A stretch of DNA of 64,000 nt from Bacteroidota bacterium (GTDB lineage: Bacteria; Bacteroidota; Bacteroidia; Chitinophagales; Chitinophagaceae). The position numbers were made by a program, and so were the translations under genes. The notes under the pieces were generated by a model. The model saw only the letters and a list, made by a program, of their open reading frames with translations, had not been told where the DNA came from and made no database searches. Where the stretch lies: positions 62,001 to 126,000 of the forward strand of contig JAFAEM010000006.1 of assembly GCA_023424015.1 (NCBI GenBank), written 5' to 3'. Each line of letters opens with the position of its first letter. Within the stretch, counting starts at the first letter, position 1. Of this stretch, positions 43,514 to 52,437 are shown piece by piece.

Positions 43514-44542
43514 ATGGCCGAGGATAAGGAAATAACCATCTACGACATTGCGCGGCATCTTAATATTTCGGCCACAACCGTGAGCCGGGGGTTAAAGGAT
43601 CACCCTACTATTAATAAGAATACCCGAAAAAAAATCGCCGAGGCCGCCCGTTTCCTGGGTTACCGTTCCAACACCTTTGCCAGCAGCCTCAGAAGCAAAA
43701 AAACTTATACACTGGGAGTGATCGTACCCCGGCTGAACAGCTATTTTATGTCGTCGGTACTGGCGGGTATGGAAAAAGCGGCCAACCAGGAACAATACAA
43801 TTTAATTATCAGCCAATCGCTCGAAAGCACGGAAAAAGAAATAGCAAATGCCAATACCATGTTCAATAAAAGAGTGGACGGGCTGCTTGTTTCCCTCTCC
43901 TATGACTCACGCGATATTGACCATTTTGCTCCGTTTTTCAAGAAAGGCATCCCGGTAGTTTTCTTTGATCGTATCTACCCCAATAATGAAAGCACCAGCG
44001 TGGTGATCGACAACTATAAAGCGGCGTATGAAGTCACCAAACACTTGATAGATCAGGGTTGCAGGCGAATCATGCACCTGGGAGGGAACCGTCTCCGGAA
44101 CGTGTATGCCGACCGTATCCGGGGTTACAGGCAGGCGCTGAAGGACCACCAGATATCGCTGGATGAAAAGAAGTTTCTTTATATCAGCAAGCTGAATGAG
44201 GAGGCCGGAACACAGGCGGCTGAGTATATTCTGAGCATGTCCAAAAAACCCGATGCCGTGTTCGCCGCCAACGATACTACGGCTGTTTATTGCATGATAA
44301 AGCTCAAGGAAGCCGGTATCCGCATCCCCGACGATATCGCATTTGCAGGGTTCAACAATGACCCCATCTCCAAGATCATTGAACCTAACCTGACCACGGT
44401 CAATTATTCCGGTTACGAGGTTGGTCAAGCCTCTATAAATAGTATCATAAGCCATCTTTCGGGTACCACAAACATTCGAAGCACCAATATGATTGTCCTG
44501 CGCTCCGACCTGATCATCCGCGATTCCTCATTCAAAAAATAA
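43514..44542 (+). CDS. LacI-family transcriptional regulator 1
   Basis: 342 residues from ATG 43514 (MAEDKEITIYDIARHL), which lines up with its paralogue at 44593; an ATG at 43481 would add 11 residues. N-terminal helix-turn-helix ITIYDIARHLNISATTVSRGL with the hinge INKNTRKKI, then the periplasmic-binding-protein-like effector domain (TLGVIVPRLNSYFMSSVLAG, VDGLLVSLSYD, VVFFDRIYP, DDIAFAGFNNDPISKIIEP, LTTVNYSGYEVGQ). Probably a sugar-responsive repressor or activator of the xylan locus. Effector unknown. Confidence 0.93.
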   Translation: MAEDKEITIYDIARHLNISATTVSRGLKDHPTINKNTRKKIAEAARFLGYRSNTFASSLRSKKTYTLGVIVPRLNSYFMSSVLAGMEKAANQEQYNLIISQSLESTEKEIANANTMFNKRVDGLLVSLSYDSRDIDHFAPFFKKGIPVVFFDRIYPNNESTSVVIDNYKAAYEVTKHLIDQGCRRIMHLGGNRLRNVYADRIRGYRQALKDHQISLDEKKFLYISKLNEEAGTQAAEYILSMSKKPDAVFAANDTTAVYCMIKLKEAGIRIPDDIAFAGFNNDPISKIIEPNLTTVNYSGYEVGQASINSIISHLSGTTNIRSTNMIVLRSDLIIRDSSFKK

Positions 44543-44576
44543 AAGTTTGTAATTGCCTTTTTTTTCTCGATTTTTA

Positions 44577-44590
44577 TGCAACCGATTGCA
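44577..44590. promoter_or_regulatory. LacI-type operator just before the second LacI gene
   Basis: TGCAACCGATTGCA, identical to the 43451 site, ends two bases before the ATG at 44593. A regulator bound here would block translation initiation or an internal promoter of the second LacI gene, pointing to auto- or cross-regulation. Confidence 0.82.
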
Positions 44591-44592
44591 GC

Positions 44593-45630
44593 ATGAAGCC
44601 GAAAAAAGAAGTAACCATATACGATATTGCCCAGAAACTGGACCTTTCATCCGCCACGGTGAGCCGCGCCCTTCGCGACAATCCCGCTATCAATAAGAAC
44701 ACCAGGAAGAAGATCCAGGAAACCGCCCGTGAACTGGGCTACCGCCATAACAATTTTGCCAGCAGCCTGCGTAAACAAAAGACTAATACGATCGGTGTGA
44801 TCGTACATGAGCTCAACAGTAACTTTATTACTTCCGTGCTCGCGGGAATAGAAAAAGTAACCACCGAAGCAGGCTATGACCTGATCATCGCACACTCATC
44901 GGAGAGTTATAAGAAAGAAGCCGCGAATGCACTCAACCTTTTTCATAAAAGAGTTGACGGACTCATCGCCTCACTTGCATTTGATACAAAAGGACTCGAT
45001 CACTTTAAACCTTACGAAGAAAAGGGTATCCCGATCGTTTTCTTTGACCGTGTTGAAGAGCATAGTTCCACTACCAAAGTGATTATCGATAACTATAAAT
45101 GTGGTTACCAGGCCACACAACACCTGATCGAACAGGGTTGCAGACGGATTGTGCTGATGACGGCCAACCTGAAGCGTAACGTATACGCTCAACGTCACAA
45201 GGGATATATGGAGGCGTTGTTTGATAATGGCATCGAATATGAAAAAGACCTGGTGCTGATCAAAGACCTGAGCGAACAATGTGGTGTGGAAGCGGCGATG
45301 CAGATCGTGAAGATGCACCCTATGCCCGATGGCGCCTTCATCACCAATGACTTTTCCGCTGCTGTTTGTATGCAGACGCTGAAGGATTACGGTATCAGGA
45401 TCCCTGAGGACATCGCAATCGTTGGGTTTAATAATGACGCGATCAGTAAGATCGTTGAACCTCAACTCACCACTATCCACTATCCTGGCATTGACATGGG
45501 AGAAATCGCCGCGCGAAACCTGATCAATCACCTTCGGGGTATTTCCAATATTAATCATACGCAGACGATTGTAGTGCGTTCCGACCTGATCATCCGTAAA
45601 TCGTCTTTAAAAAAACAAACCCGGCATTAA
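44593..45630 (+). CDS. LacI-family transcriptional regulator 2
   Basis: 345 residues. Close paralogue of the regulator encoded just upstream: helix-turn-helix VTIYDIAQKLDLSSATVSRAL, effector domain TIGVIVHELNSNFITSVLAG, VDGLIASLAFD, IVFFDRVEE, IAIVGFNNDAISKIVEPQLT and the ending NHTQTIVVRSDLIIRKSSLK. The identical C-terminal theme IVxRSDLIIR shows a tandem duplication. It ends 8 bp before GH67, so the two probably share a transcript. Confidence 0.93.
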   Translation: MKPKKEVTIYDIAQKLDLSSATVSRALRDNPAINKNTRKKIQETARELGYRHNNFASSLRKQKTNTIGVIVHELNSNFITSVLAGIEKVTTEAGYDLIIAHSSESYKKEAANALNLFHKRVDGLIASLAFDTKGLDHFKPYEEKGIPIVFFDRVEEHSSTTKVIIDNYKCGYQATQHLIEQGCRRIVLMTANLKRNVYAQRHKGYMEALFDNGIEYEKDLVLIKDLSEQCGVEAAMQIVKMHPMPDGAFITNDFSAAVCMQTLKDYGIRIPEDIAIVGFNNDAISKIVEPQLTTIHYPGIDMGEIAARNLINHLRGISNINHTQTIVVRSDLIIRKSSLKKQTRH

Positions 45631-45638
45631 ACTGAATC

Positions 45639-47783
45639 ATGAGAAAAACTGGATTGATCCTGATATGGCTGATGATCTTCGGCAGGCTATCCGCTGAAGA
45701 TGGCTACCGGCTCTGGCTGCGTTACGATAAAATTGAAAATGCTTCCCTCTTGCAACAATATCGTCACGCGATCAATGGCATTCATATGCCTGCCCCTACC
45801 CCATTGCTAAAATCCGCGAAAGCAGAACTGATGCAGGGGGTGCCAGGCTTACTGGGTAAAAAAATCAATGAACTTAAAACTATTACCGACAGATCAATCA
45901 TTGCAGGCACGCCGTCTTCACTGGCTTTCGTGCGCAGTCATTTTAAAAGTGACGAACTATCGCGACTGGGTGACGAAGGATTTATCATCAGAACAATAGT
46001 ATCCAATACAAAAAATTTAATCGTCATTGCAGCAGCTTCGGATAGAGGAGTCCTCTATGGTGTGTTTCACCTGCTTCGGCTAATACAAACGCAACAATCT
46101 ATTCAAAAACTCCAGGTGGTCAGTATTCCCGGGACATCGATCCGCATACTCAATCATTGGGACAATATGGATCGTACCGTGGAACGCGGTTATGCTGGCT
46201 TTTCGATCTGGAACTGGCATACACTACCCGACTATATCGACCAGCGTTATATCGATTATGCCCGTGCTAACGCATCGATCGGGATCAATGGAACTGTACT
46301 TACCAATGTAAATGCGAATGCCGTAGTGCTAACTCCGGTCTACCTGAAAAAAGTAAAAGCATTGGCGGATCTATTCCGTACTTATGGCCTCAGGGTTTAT
46401 CTAACGGCAAGGTTCAGCGCTCCAATAGAAATTGGCGGGTTAAAAACTGCTGATCCTTTAAATGATACGGTGAAGCAATGGTGGGCCGAAAAAGCGAAAG
46501 AGATCTATACTTTGATCCCAGATTTCGGAGGCTTCCTGGTTAAAGCAAATTCTGAAGGACAACCCGGACCTCAAAATTATAATCGATCACACGCTGATGG
46601 CGCCAATATGCTGGCCGAAGCTGTAGCGCCTTACAACGGTATTGTCATGTGGCGGGCATTTGTGTACAGCCCAGAATCAAACGACCGGTTCAAACAGGCA
46701 TATGAAGAATTTTACCCGCTCGATGAAAAATTCCATAAAAATGTGTTGGTCCAGGTAAAGAACGGACCGATCGACTTCCAGCCACGTGAGCCCATCTCAC
46801 CCCTGTTTGGCGCGATGAAGCATACACCGCTCATGATGGAATTCCAGATCACACAGGAATACCTTGGGCAGGCCACACACCTGGTGTATGAAGCACCAAT
46901 GTTTAAAGAAATACTGGATACCGATACCTATGCCAGGGGGAAGGGATCTCCTGTGTCAAAAGTGGTTGATGGCTCATTATACGGGCACTCACTGAATGGA
47001 ATGGCCGGCGTTTCCAATATCGGCAACGACAGGAACTGGACCGGCCATTTATTTGGACAGTCCAACTGGTATGCTTTTGGACGACTTGCCTGGAATACTG
47101 ATCTATCTAGTGAAAAAATTGCCGATGAGTGGATCCGCCAGACTTTTTCGAATGCACGGGATATAGTGGAGCCGATAAAGAAAATTATGCTTTCCTCCTA
47201 CGAAGCGATGGTAAACTATATGACGCCGCTTGGTCTGCACCATATCATGGGAAATGGTCACCACTACGGACCAGCACCCTGGAGCGACAACCTGCCGCGG
47301 CCCGACTGGAACCCGGTTTACTACCACCGCGCTGATAGTTCGGGTATAGGGTTCAACAGAACCACAAGCGGTACCAATGCACTTGCGCAATATGCACCGG
47401 GTTTACGGAGCCAGTATGAGGATGTAAGTACTATTGATGAAAAATTCCTGCTTTGGTTTCACCGGGTAAGCTGGGATCATAAATTAAGGTCCGGCAAAAC
47501 ATTGTGGGAAGCGCTTTGCTATCATTACAACAAAGGTGTGGACGATATAAAATCGATCGCAAGGCAATGGGATCAGCTGGAATCAAAGATCGATCACGAA
47601 AGATTTCAGCATGTGAAAATGCTGCTGGCGATACAGGTGAAAGAAGCGATCTGGTGGCGTGATGCCTGCCTTTCCTATTTCCGTGAGTTCAGCCAGTCTC
47701 CTATTCCCGCAACCTATGAACAACCTGCAAAAACACTGGAATATTATAAGAGCTTAAGGTTTCCTTATGCACCGGGAAATTAA
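45639..47783 (+). CDS. GH67 alpha-glucuronidase, secreted
   Basis: 714 residues with a short signal peptide (LILIWLMIFGRLSAED). Releases (4-O-methyl-)glucuronate from the non-reducing-end xylose of xylo-oligosaccharides. GH67 catalytic residues by motif: Glu306 (KANSEGQPGPQNYNRSHADG; general acid), Asp379 (VKNGPIDF) and Glu407 (QITQEYLG). C-terminal region HHIMGNGHHYGPAPW and SKIDHERFQHV is typical. It follows the second LacI gene by 8 bp. Confidence 0.96.
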   Translation: MRKTGLILIWLMIFGRLSAEDGYRLWLRYDKIENASLLQQYRHAINGIHMPAPTPLLKSAKAELMQGVPGLLGKKINELKTITDRSIIAGTPSSLAFVRSHFKSDELSRLGDEGFIIRTIVSNTKNLIVIAAASDRGVLYGVFHLLRLIQTQQSIQKLQVVSIPGTSIRILNHWDNMDRTVERGYAGFSIWNWHTLPDYIDQRYIDYARANASIGINGTVLTNVNANAVVLTPVYLKKVKALADLFRTYGLRVYLTARFSAPIEIGGLKTADPLNDTVKQWWAEKAKEIYTLIPDFGGFLVKANSEGQPGPQNYNRSHADGANMLAEAVAPYNGIVMWRAFVYSPESNDRFKQAYEEFYPLDEKFHKNVLVQVKNGPIDFQPREPISPLFGAMKHTPLMMEFQITQEYLGQATHLVYEAPMFKEILDTDTYARGKGSPVSKVVDGSLYGHSLNGMAGVSNIGNDRNWTGHLFGQSNWYAFGRLAWNTDLSSEKIADEWIRQTFSNARDIVEPIKKIMLSSYEAMVNYMTPLGLHHIMGNGHHYGPAPWSDNLPRPDWNPVYYHRADSSGIGFNRTTSGTNALAQYAPGLRSQYEDVSTIDEKFLLWFHRVSWDHKLRSGKTLWEALCYHYNKGVDDIKSIARQWDQLESKIDHERFQHVKMLLAIQVKEAIWWRDACLSYFREFSQSPIPATYEQPAKTLEYYKSLRFPYAPGN

Positions 47784-47786
47784 GAA

Positions 47787-47900
47787 AGCTTCGAGCTGCG
47801 AGCTTGGGGCTACGAGCTTGAAAACCGATAGGTGCAGTAGTGGGATTAAAGGATGACCCCTAGCTCAGGGCTCGAAGCTCGTAGCTCAAAGCTCGACGCT
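47787..47900. repeat. AGCT-rich repeat segment in the GH67-SDR gap
   Basis: The gap holds many GAGCT/AGCTC words in both orientations, including TCGAAGCTCGTAGCT (47872-47886), which is exact in the 8857-8871 gap. The left half (AGCTTCGAGCTGCGAGCTTG, 47787-47806) is roughly the inverse of the right half, so a folded structure is possible. Confidence 0.7.
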
Positions 47901-47943
47901 AATCCCTTGTAGCTGTTCTTGGATCGCTTAAATATAAAAACTT

Positions 47944-48693
47944 ATGTCTACAGAAAACAAAAGAGTGGCCGTCGTTACGGGCGGTGGTTCGGGACTGGGG
48001 CTTGCCATTACTGAGAAATTTATTTCAGCGGGTATTCACACTGTAATTATTGGCCGTGATGAAACAAAACTGAAGGCCGCTAAGCAAAAGCTGGGTGAAC
48101 TTTGCTACACCCTGTCCGCTGACCTGCGTGATCTTTCATCCATACCTGCATTGGTAGATAATATTGTAAAGCAGCTGGGCAGGATCGATATCCTGGTCAA
48201 CAATGCAGGGATCAACATGAAAAAAGAGTTTACTGAAGTTACCGACGAAGATTTCCAGGAAGTGATCAATACCAATCTTTTCGCAGTGTTTGCCATGTCG
48301 AGGGAAGTGGTCAGACAAATGCGGCGTCAGCAAACTGGTTCTATCATCAATATCAGTTCGATGGCTGCACAATATGGCATGCCCAAGGTGATCGCCTATA
48401 CGGCCAGCAAGACAGCCATTGAGGGTATGACCAGAGCTATGGCGGTAGAACTTTCACCGGGTGGTATAAGAGTTAATGCCATTGCGCCAGGTTTTATTGT
48501 AACGGCTATGACTAATGCCGCCCTCAACTCAGATCCGGAGAGAAAGGCCAGGGTTTTTGGTCGTACTCCCATGGGACATATGGGTCAGCCATCAGACATC
48601 GCGGACGCCGCTTTATTCCTGGCAGGTGATTCAGCAAAGTATATTACCGGGGTGATCCTCCCTGTCGACGGTGGCAATTCCATTGGCTTTTGA
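47944..48693 (+). CDS. SDR-family NAD(P)-dependent dehydrogenase
   Basis: 249 residues. Classical short-chain dehydrogenase: cofactor motif TGGGSGLG (12-19), NNAG (86-89) and catalytic Ser138/139, Tyr152, Lys156 in SSMAAQYGMPKVIAYTASK. Best matches in pattern are FabG/KduD/gluconate-5-dehydrogenase-type enzymes. It is located between GH67 and GH115, two enzymes that free glucuronate, and the window has uxuA but no classical UxuB. It may therefore reduce D-fructuronate to D-mannonate (inference). Other sugar-acid substrates are possible. Confidence 0.9.
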   Translation: MSTENKRVAVVTGGGSGLGLAITEKFISAGIHTVIIGRDETKLKAAKQKLGELCYTLSADLRDLSSIPALVDNIVKQLGRIDILVNNAGINMKKEFTEVTDEDFQEVINTNLFAVFAMSREVVRQMRRQQTGSIINISSMAAQYGMPKVIAYTASKTAIEGMTRAMAVELSPGGIRVNAIAPGFIVTAMTNAALNSDPERKARVFGRTPMGHMGQPSDIADAALFLAGDSAKYITGVILPVDGGNSIGF

Positions 48694-48742
48694 TTTCATT
48701 TTTTCACGAGTCATTCGTAGAAAAAATCAAGTTTTTGCAGGT

Positions 48743-51304
48743 ATGAAAAAAATATTGCTTGTCATAGTTTCCATTTTTTGTTACCAGCTTGTATGGCCAC
48801 AATTACTTGCGGGCAGTGCTGGCGCAAATACCTTTGACCTGGCTTCGGTTTCCGCCATTTATGTTGATCCGCTGGAACTAACGCTTGTGAAGAAATCGGC
48901 CGAATTTTTACAGCTGGACATCAAACGCGTCACCGGCAAAAAACCAGAGATATCAGAAGCCAATGATGCAAAAGGCAAAAACATTATCGTAGTTGGCAGT
49001 ATTGCTCAATCAGTCCTGCTAAAAAAACTGATCTCGAATAAAAAGTTTAACCCATCATTAAATGGAAAATGGGAGGCCTACCATATTCAAACGATCAGCC
49101 GTCCTTTTCCGGGTGTTGACAATGCGCTTGTCATTGCAGGAAGCGATCGCCGGGGTACCGCATTTGGTGTTTTTGAAGTTTCAAAGCAAATCGGTGTTTC
49201 ACCCTGGTACTGGTGGGCAGATGTGCCGGTTGCTGAACGACAAAATATTTTCCTCAAAAAAAATCTTAGCATCGCCGATTCGCCCCAGGTAAAATATCGT
49301 GGCATATTTATCAATGATGAAGCGCCTGCCCTGTCCAATTGGACCCACGAGAAATTTGGCGGCTTTAATCATCTGTTCTATGAAAAAGTTTTTGAACTGA
49401 TGCTTCGTCTGAAAGCCAACTACCTCTGGCCCGCGATGTGGGGCAACGCTTTTTATTATGATGACTCGCTCAATATAAAATTAGCCGATGACTATGGGAT
49501 TGTGATCGGCACATCGCATCATGAACCGCTGATGCGGGCGCATGAGGAATGGAAATATTTTGGCAATGGACGTAAATGGAACTATGACAGCACTACTGCT
49601 GGTCTCCGGGAATACTGGCGTGGCGGGATGCAGCGGGCCTGGAATGAAAAGATCGTCAGCATCGGTATGCGCGGCGACGGTGATGAACCTATGACCAGGG
49701 AGACAGCGATCTCAGTTTTGGAGCGGATTGTAAATGACCAGCGACAGATCATTGAAGAGACCACGGGTAAACCAGCCAGTGAAACTCCACAGCTCTGGGC
49801 ACTTTACAAAGAAGTGCAGGAATATTATGATAAAGGTATGAGGGTTCCGGATGATGTGACCCTGTTGTTATGCGATGACAATTGGGGTAATCTTCGAAAA
49901 CTACCCAGGCTCTATGAAAAACCAAGAAAAGGCGGTTATGGCATCTACTATCATTTTGACTATGTAGGAGGCCCAAGGAACTACAAATGGGTCAATACAA
50001 ACCCTATCCCGAGAGTATGGGAACAAATGCACCTGGCCTGGCAATATGGTGTGAAGAATATCTGGATCGTGAATGTAGGTGACATAAAACCTATGGAATT
50101 CCCCATTTCATTTTTTCTTGATTATGCCTGGAATCCTGAAAAGATCGACGCAAATGACCTGCACTCTTATACGGAGAAATGGGCGGCTGCACAATTTGAC
50201 ACAACACATGCGAAAGAGATCGCAGAGATCATTTCCCTGTATGCCAAATACAATAGCAGGAGAAAACCTGAACTACTCGACGCCAATACCTATAGCCTTG
50301 AAAACTATGGCGAGTTTTTTAAAGTCATGAGAGACTTCAACAACCTGTTGTCAAAAGCGGAAGCCATCAATATCAAGTTGCCCCCCAAATACCACGATGC
50401 ATATTTCCAGTTGGTTTTACACCCGGTAAAAGCCTGTGCCAACCTGAATGCGTTGTATTACTACACGGCATTGAACAGGAAAGCCTACAAGCAAAGACTT
50501 TCCGCTGCTAATGATTATGCCAACAGGGTAAAACAGTTGTACGAAACCGACTCCCTGATCAGTCTGCAATATCATCAGCTGAACAATGGAAAATGGAACC
50601 ATCTGATGAGCCAGACACATATTGGCTACACCTACTGGCAACAACCTCCATTCAATAAAATCCCACAGCTTTATTATATACCTGAAGACTCCGTGGAATC
50701 GGATATTCCGATGAATGAGATCATGCTGCGTTCTGCACGTGATCAAATAAAAGAAATGGACGGGCGCCCCCGGTTCTATGAGGAGGATGATTATGTATCT
50801 ATCGAGGCGGCGCATTTCACAAAGTCATTCAACAAGGGTGGAATTAACTGGAAGGTATTGCCCGATCATGGCAGAACAGGTGATGCAATAACGAGCTTTC
50901 CTGTCACATCTAAGCCACAGGTTCCGGGTAAAGGGTCTGCATACCTGGAATATGAATTTTATACATACAGCAAGGGTGAGTTTGAGGTAAATGCATACTT
51001 CTCGCCTACTCTTAATTTTCACAATCTCGAGAAAGGTCTGCAATATGCCGTTTCTGTGGATGATGAAAAACCACAACTTATCAGTATCAATGGTGAAGAT
51101 AAAAATACCGGTGGTGGGATCTGGAATAAATGGGTGGCAGAAAATATCATTATCAAAAAAACTAAACACAGGATTGCAATGCCGGGCAAACATCGATTGA
51201 GGTACTGGGTAGTTGATCCGGGAGTCGTGCTTCAAAAACTGGTACTCGATTTTGGCGGTGTGTTATCAAGTTACCTGGGTCCACCTGAAACAATGAAACA
51301 ATAA
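48743..51304 (+). CDS. GH115 alpha-glucuronidase, secreted
   Basis: About 853 residues from ATG 48743 (MKKILLVIVSIFCYQLV signal); the frame opens earlier at 48671 inside the SDR end, but those residues lack a signal. Family GH115 cuts (4-O-methyl-)glucuronate from internal and terminal xylose of xylan. Motifs: LRLKANYLWPAMWGNAF, YGIVIGTSHHEPL, GMRGDGDEPM, CDDNWGNLRKLPR, YHFDYVGGPRNYKWVNT and WIVNVGDIKPMEFPISFFL, then a C-terminal beta domain. It complements the end-acting GH67 enzyme. Confidence 0.94.
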   Translation: MKKILLVIVSIFCYQLVWPQLLAGSAGANTFDLASVSAIYVDPLELTLVKKSAEFLQLDIKRVTGKKPEISEANDAKGKNIIVVGSIAQSVLLKKLISNKKFNPSLNGKWEAYHIQTISRPFPGVDNALVIAGSDRRGTAFGVFEVSKQIGVSPWYWWADVPVAERQNIFLKKNLSIADSPQVKYRGIFINDEAPALSNWTHEKFGGFNHLFYEKVFELMLRLKANYLWPAMWGNAFYYDDSLNIKLADDYGIVIGTSHHEPLMRAHEEWKYFGNGRKWNYDSTTAGLREYWRGGMQRAWNEKIVSIGMRGDGDEPMTRETAISVLERIVNDQRQIIEETTGKPASETPQLWALYKEVQEYYDKGMRVPDDVTLLLCDDNWGNLRKLPRLYEKPRKGGYGIYYHFDYVGGPRNYKWVNTNPIPRVWEQMHLAWQYGVKNIWIVNVGDIKPMEFPISFFLDYAWNPEKIDANDLHSYTEKWAAAQFDTTHAKEIAEIISLYAKYNSRRKPELLDANTYSLENYGEFFKVMRDFNNLLSKAEAINIKLPPKYHDAYFQLVLHPVKACANLNALYYYTALNRKAYKQRLSAANDYANRVKQLYETDSLISLQYHQLNNGKWNHLMSQTHIGYTYWQQPPFNKIPQLYYIPEDSVESDIPMNEIMLRSARDQIKEMDGRPRFYEEDDYVSIEAAHFTKSFNKGGINWKVLPDHGRTGDAITSFPVTSKPQVPGKGSAYLEYEFYTYSKGEFEVNAYFSPTLNFHNLEKGLQYAVSVDDEKPQLISINGEDKNTGGGIWNKWVAENIIIKKTKHRIAMPGKHRLRYWVVDPGVVLQKLVLDFGGVLSSYLGPPETMKQ

Positions 51305-51321
51305 AATCAAACACATATACC

Positions 51322-52407
51322 ATGAAATGCTTTTATTTATTTACTGCAGCAGTAAGTGCCATACTTTTCGCAAGCTGCAATGACTCCGGTCCCAAGGTGG
51401 GGCCAGGTACCGAGGATACCAGTACGGTCGCCAGAAAAGAATACCTGTCGAATCCACTGGTGTCGCATATCTATACAGCCGACCCATCTGCGCATGTATT
51501 CAACAACCGCATCTATATTTATCCGTCTCATGATACTGCAACCGGCACGGTAGAAGACGACCTGGGCAGCCATTTTGATATGCGGGATTATCGTGTTCTT
51601 TCCATGGATTCTATTGGTGGCGCGGTCACGGATCATGGTGTGGCTTTGGATATAAAAGACGTGCCCTGGGCCGGCCGGCAGATGTGGGCCCCGGATGCAG
51701 CCTTTGCGAACGGGAAATACTACCTGTACTTTCCAGTGAAAAACAAGCAGGATGTATTTCAGATTGGTGTGGCAGTTAGCGATAAACCCGAAGGACCATT
51801 TGTCGCCGAAAAAGATCCGATAAAAAATAGTTATAGTATGGATCCTACCGTATTCAAAGACGATGATGGCAAATACTACATGTACTTCGGTGGAATTTGG
51901 GGTGGCCAATTACAACGATGGGATGGCAAAAACCAATACGACTCGGCTGCTAAAAACAGGTCGGGCGACGAACTGGCCGTACTACCGAGGATAGCAAGGC
52001 TTAACGCTGATATGAAAAGCTTTGCAGAACCCGTCAGGGAAATAAAACTGGTTGACAAGGACGGAAACCTGTTTAAAGAGAAAGACAACGACAAACGGTT
52101 TTTCGAAGCCGCCTGGGTGCACAAATACAATGGAAAATATTACCTGTCTTATTCCACGGGCGATACGCATTTTATTTGCTATGCAATCGGTGATAATCCA
52201 TATGGGCCGTTTACTTACCAGGGTGTGATATTAAATCCGGTTGAAGGCTGGACCAATCATCATTCGATCGTTGAATTCAATAATAAATGGTGGCTGTTTT
52301 ACCATGATTCACAGCTAAGCGGTAAAACGCATTTGCGCAATGTGAAAGTAACGGAACTCACACACAATGCCGACGGCAGCATTCAGCCGCTCACGCCGCA
52401 TAAATAA
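51322..52407 (+). CDS. GH43 arabinofuranosidase/xylosidase lipoprotein
   Basis: 361 residues, lipoprotein signal ending LFASC (Cys19). Five-bladed GH43 propeller with catalytic base Asp54 (YTADPSAHVF), pKa modulator Asp174 (YSMDPTVF) and acid Glu262 (FFEAAWVHK). Activity on alpha-L-arabinofuranosyl or beta-xylosyl side chains is expected; the subfamily is not assigned here. Starts 17 bp after GH115 and ends 30 bp before GH3. Confidence 0.93.
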   Translation: MKCFYLFTAAVSAILFASCNDSGPKVGPGTEDTSTVARKEYLSNPLVSHIYTADPSAHVFNNRIYIYPSHDTATGTVEDDLGSHFDMRDYRVLSMDSIGGAVTDHGVALDIKDVPWAGRQMWAPDAAFANGKYYLYFPVKNKQDVFQIGVAVSDKPEGPFVAEKDPIKNSYSMDPTVFKDDDGKYYMYFGGIWGGQLQRWDGKNQYDSAAKNRSGDELAVLPRIARLNADMKSFAEPVREIKLVDKDGNLFKEKDNDKRFFEAAWVHKYNGKYYLSYSTGDTHFICYAIGDNPYGPFTYQGVILNPVEGWTNHHSIVEFNNKWWLFYHDSQLSGKTHLRNVKVTELTHNADGSIQPLTPHK

Positions 52408-52437
52408 TATTACCGGATCAGGATAAATGCCTTTCAA

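Noticed and set aside
43907..44455. A 182-codon open frame antisense to the first LacI gene
   Set aside because: It is opposite a well-supported gene and has no recognisable domains; long antisense frames are expected by chance in such codon usage.
51337..51909. A 190-codon open frame antisense to the GH43 gene
   Set aside because: Shadow frame with no sensible signal or motif.
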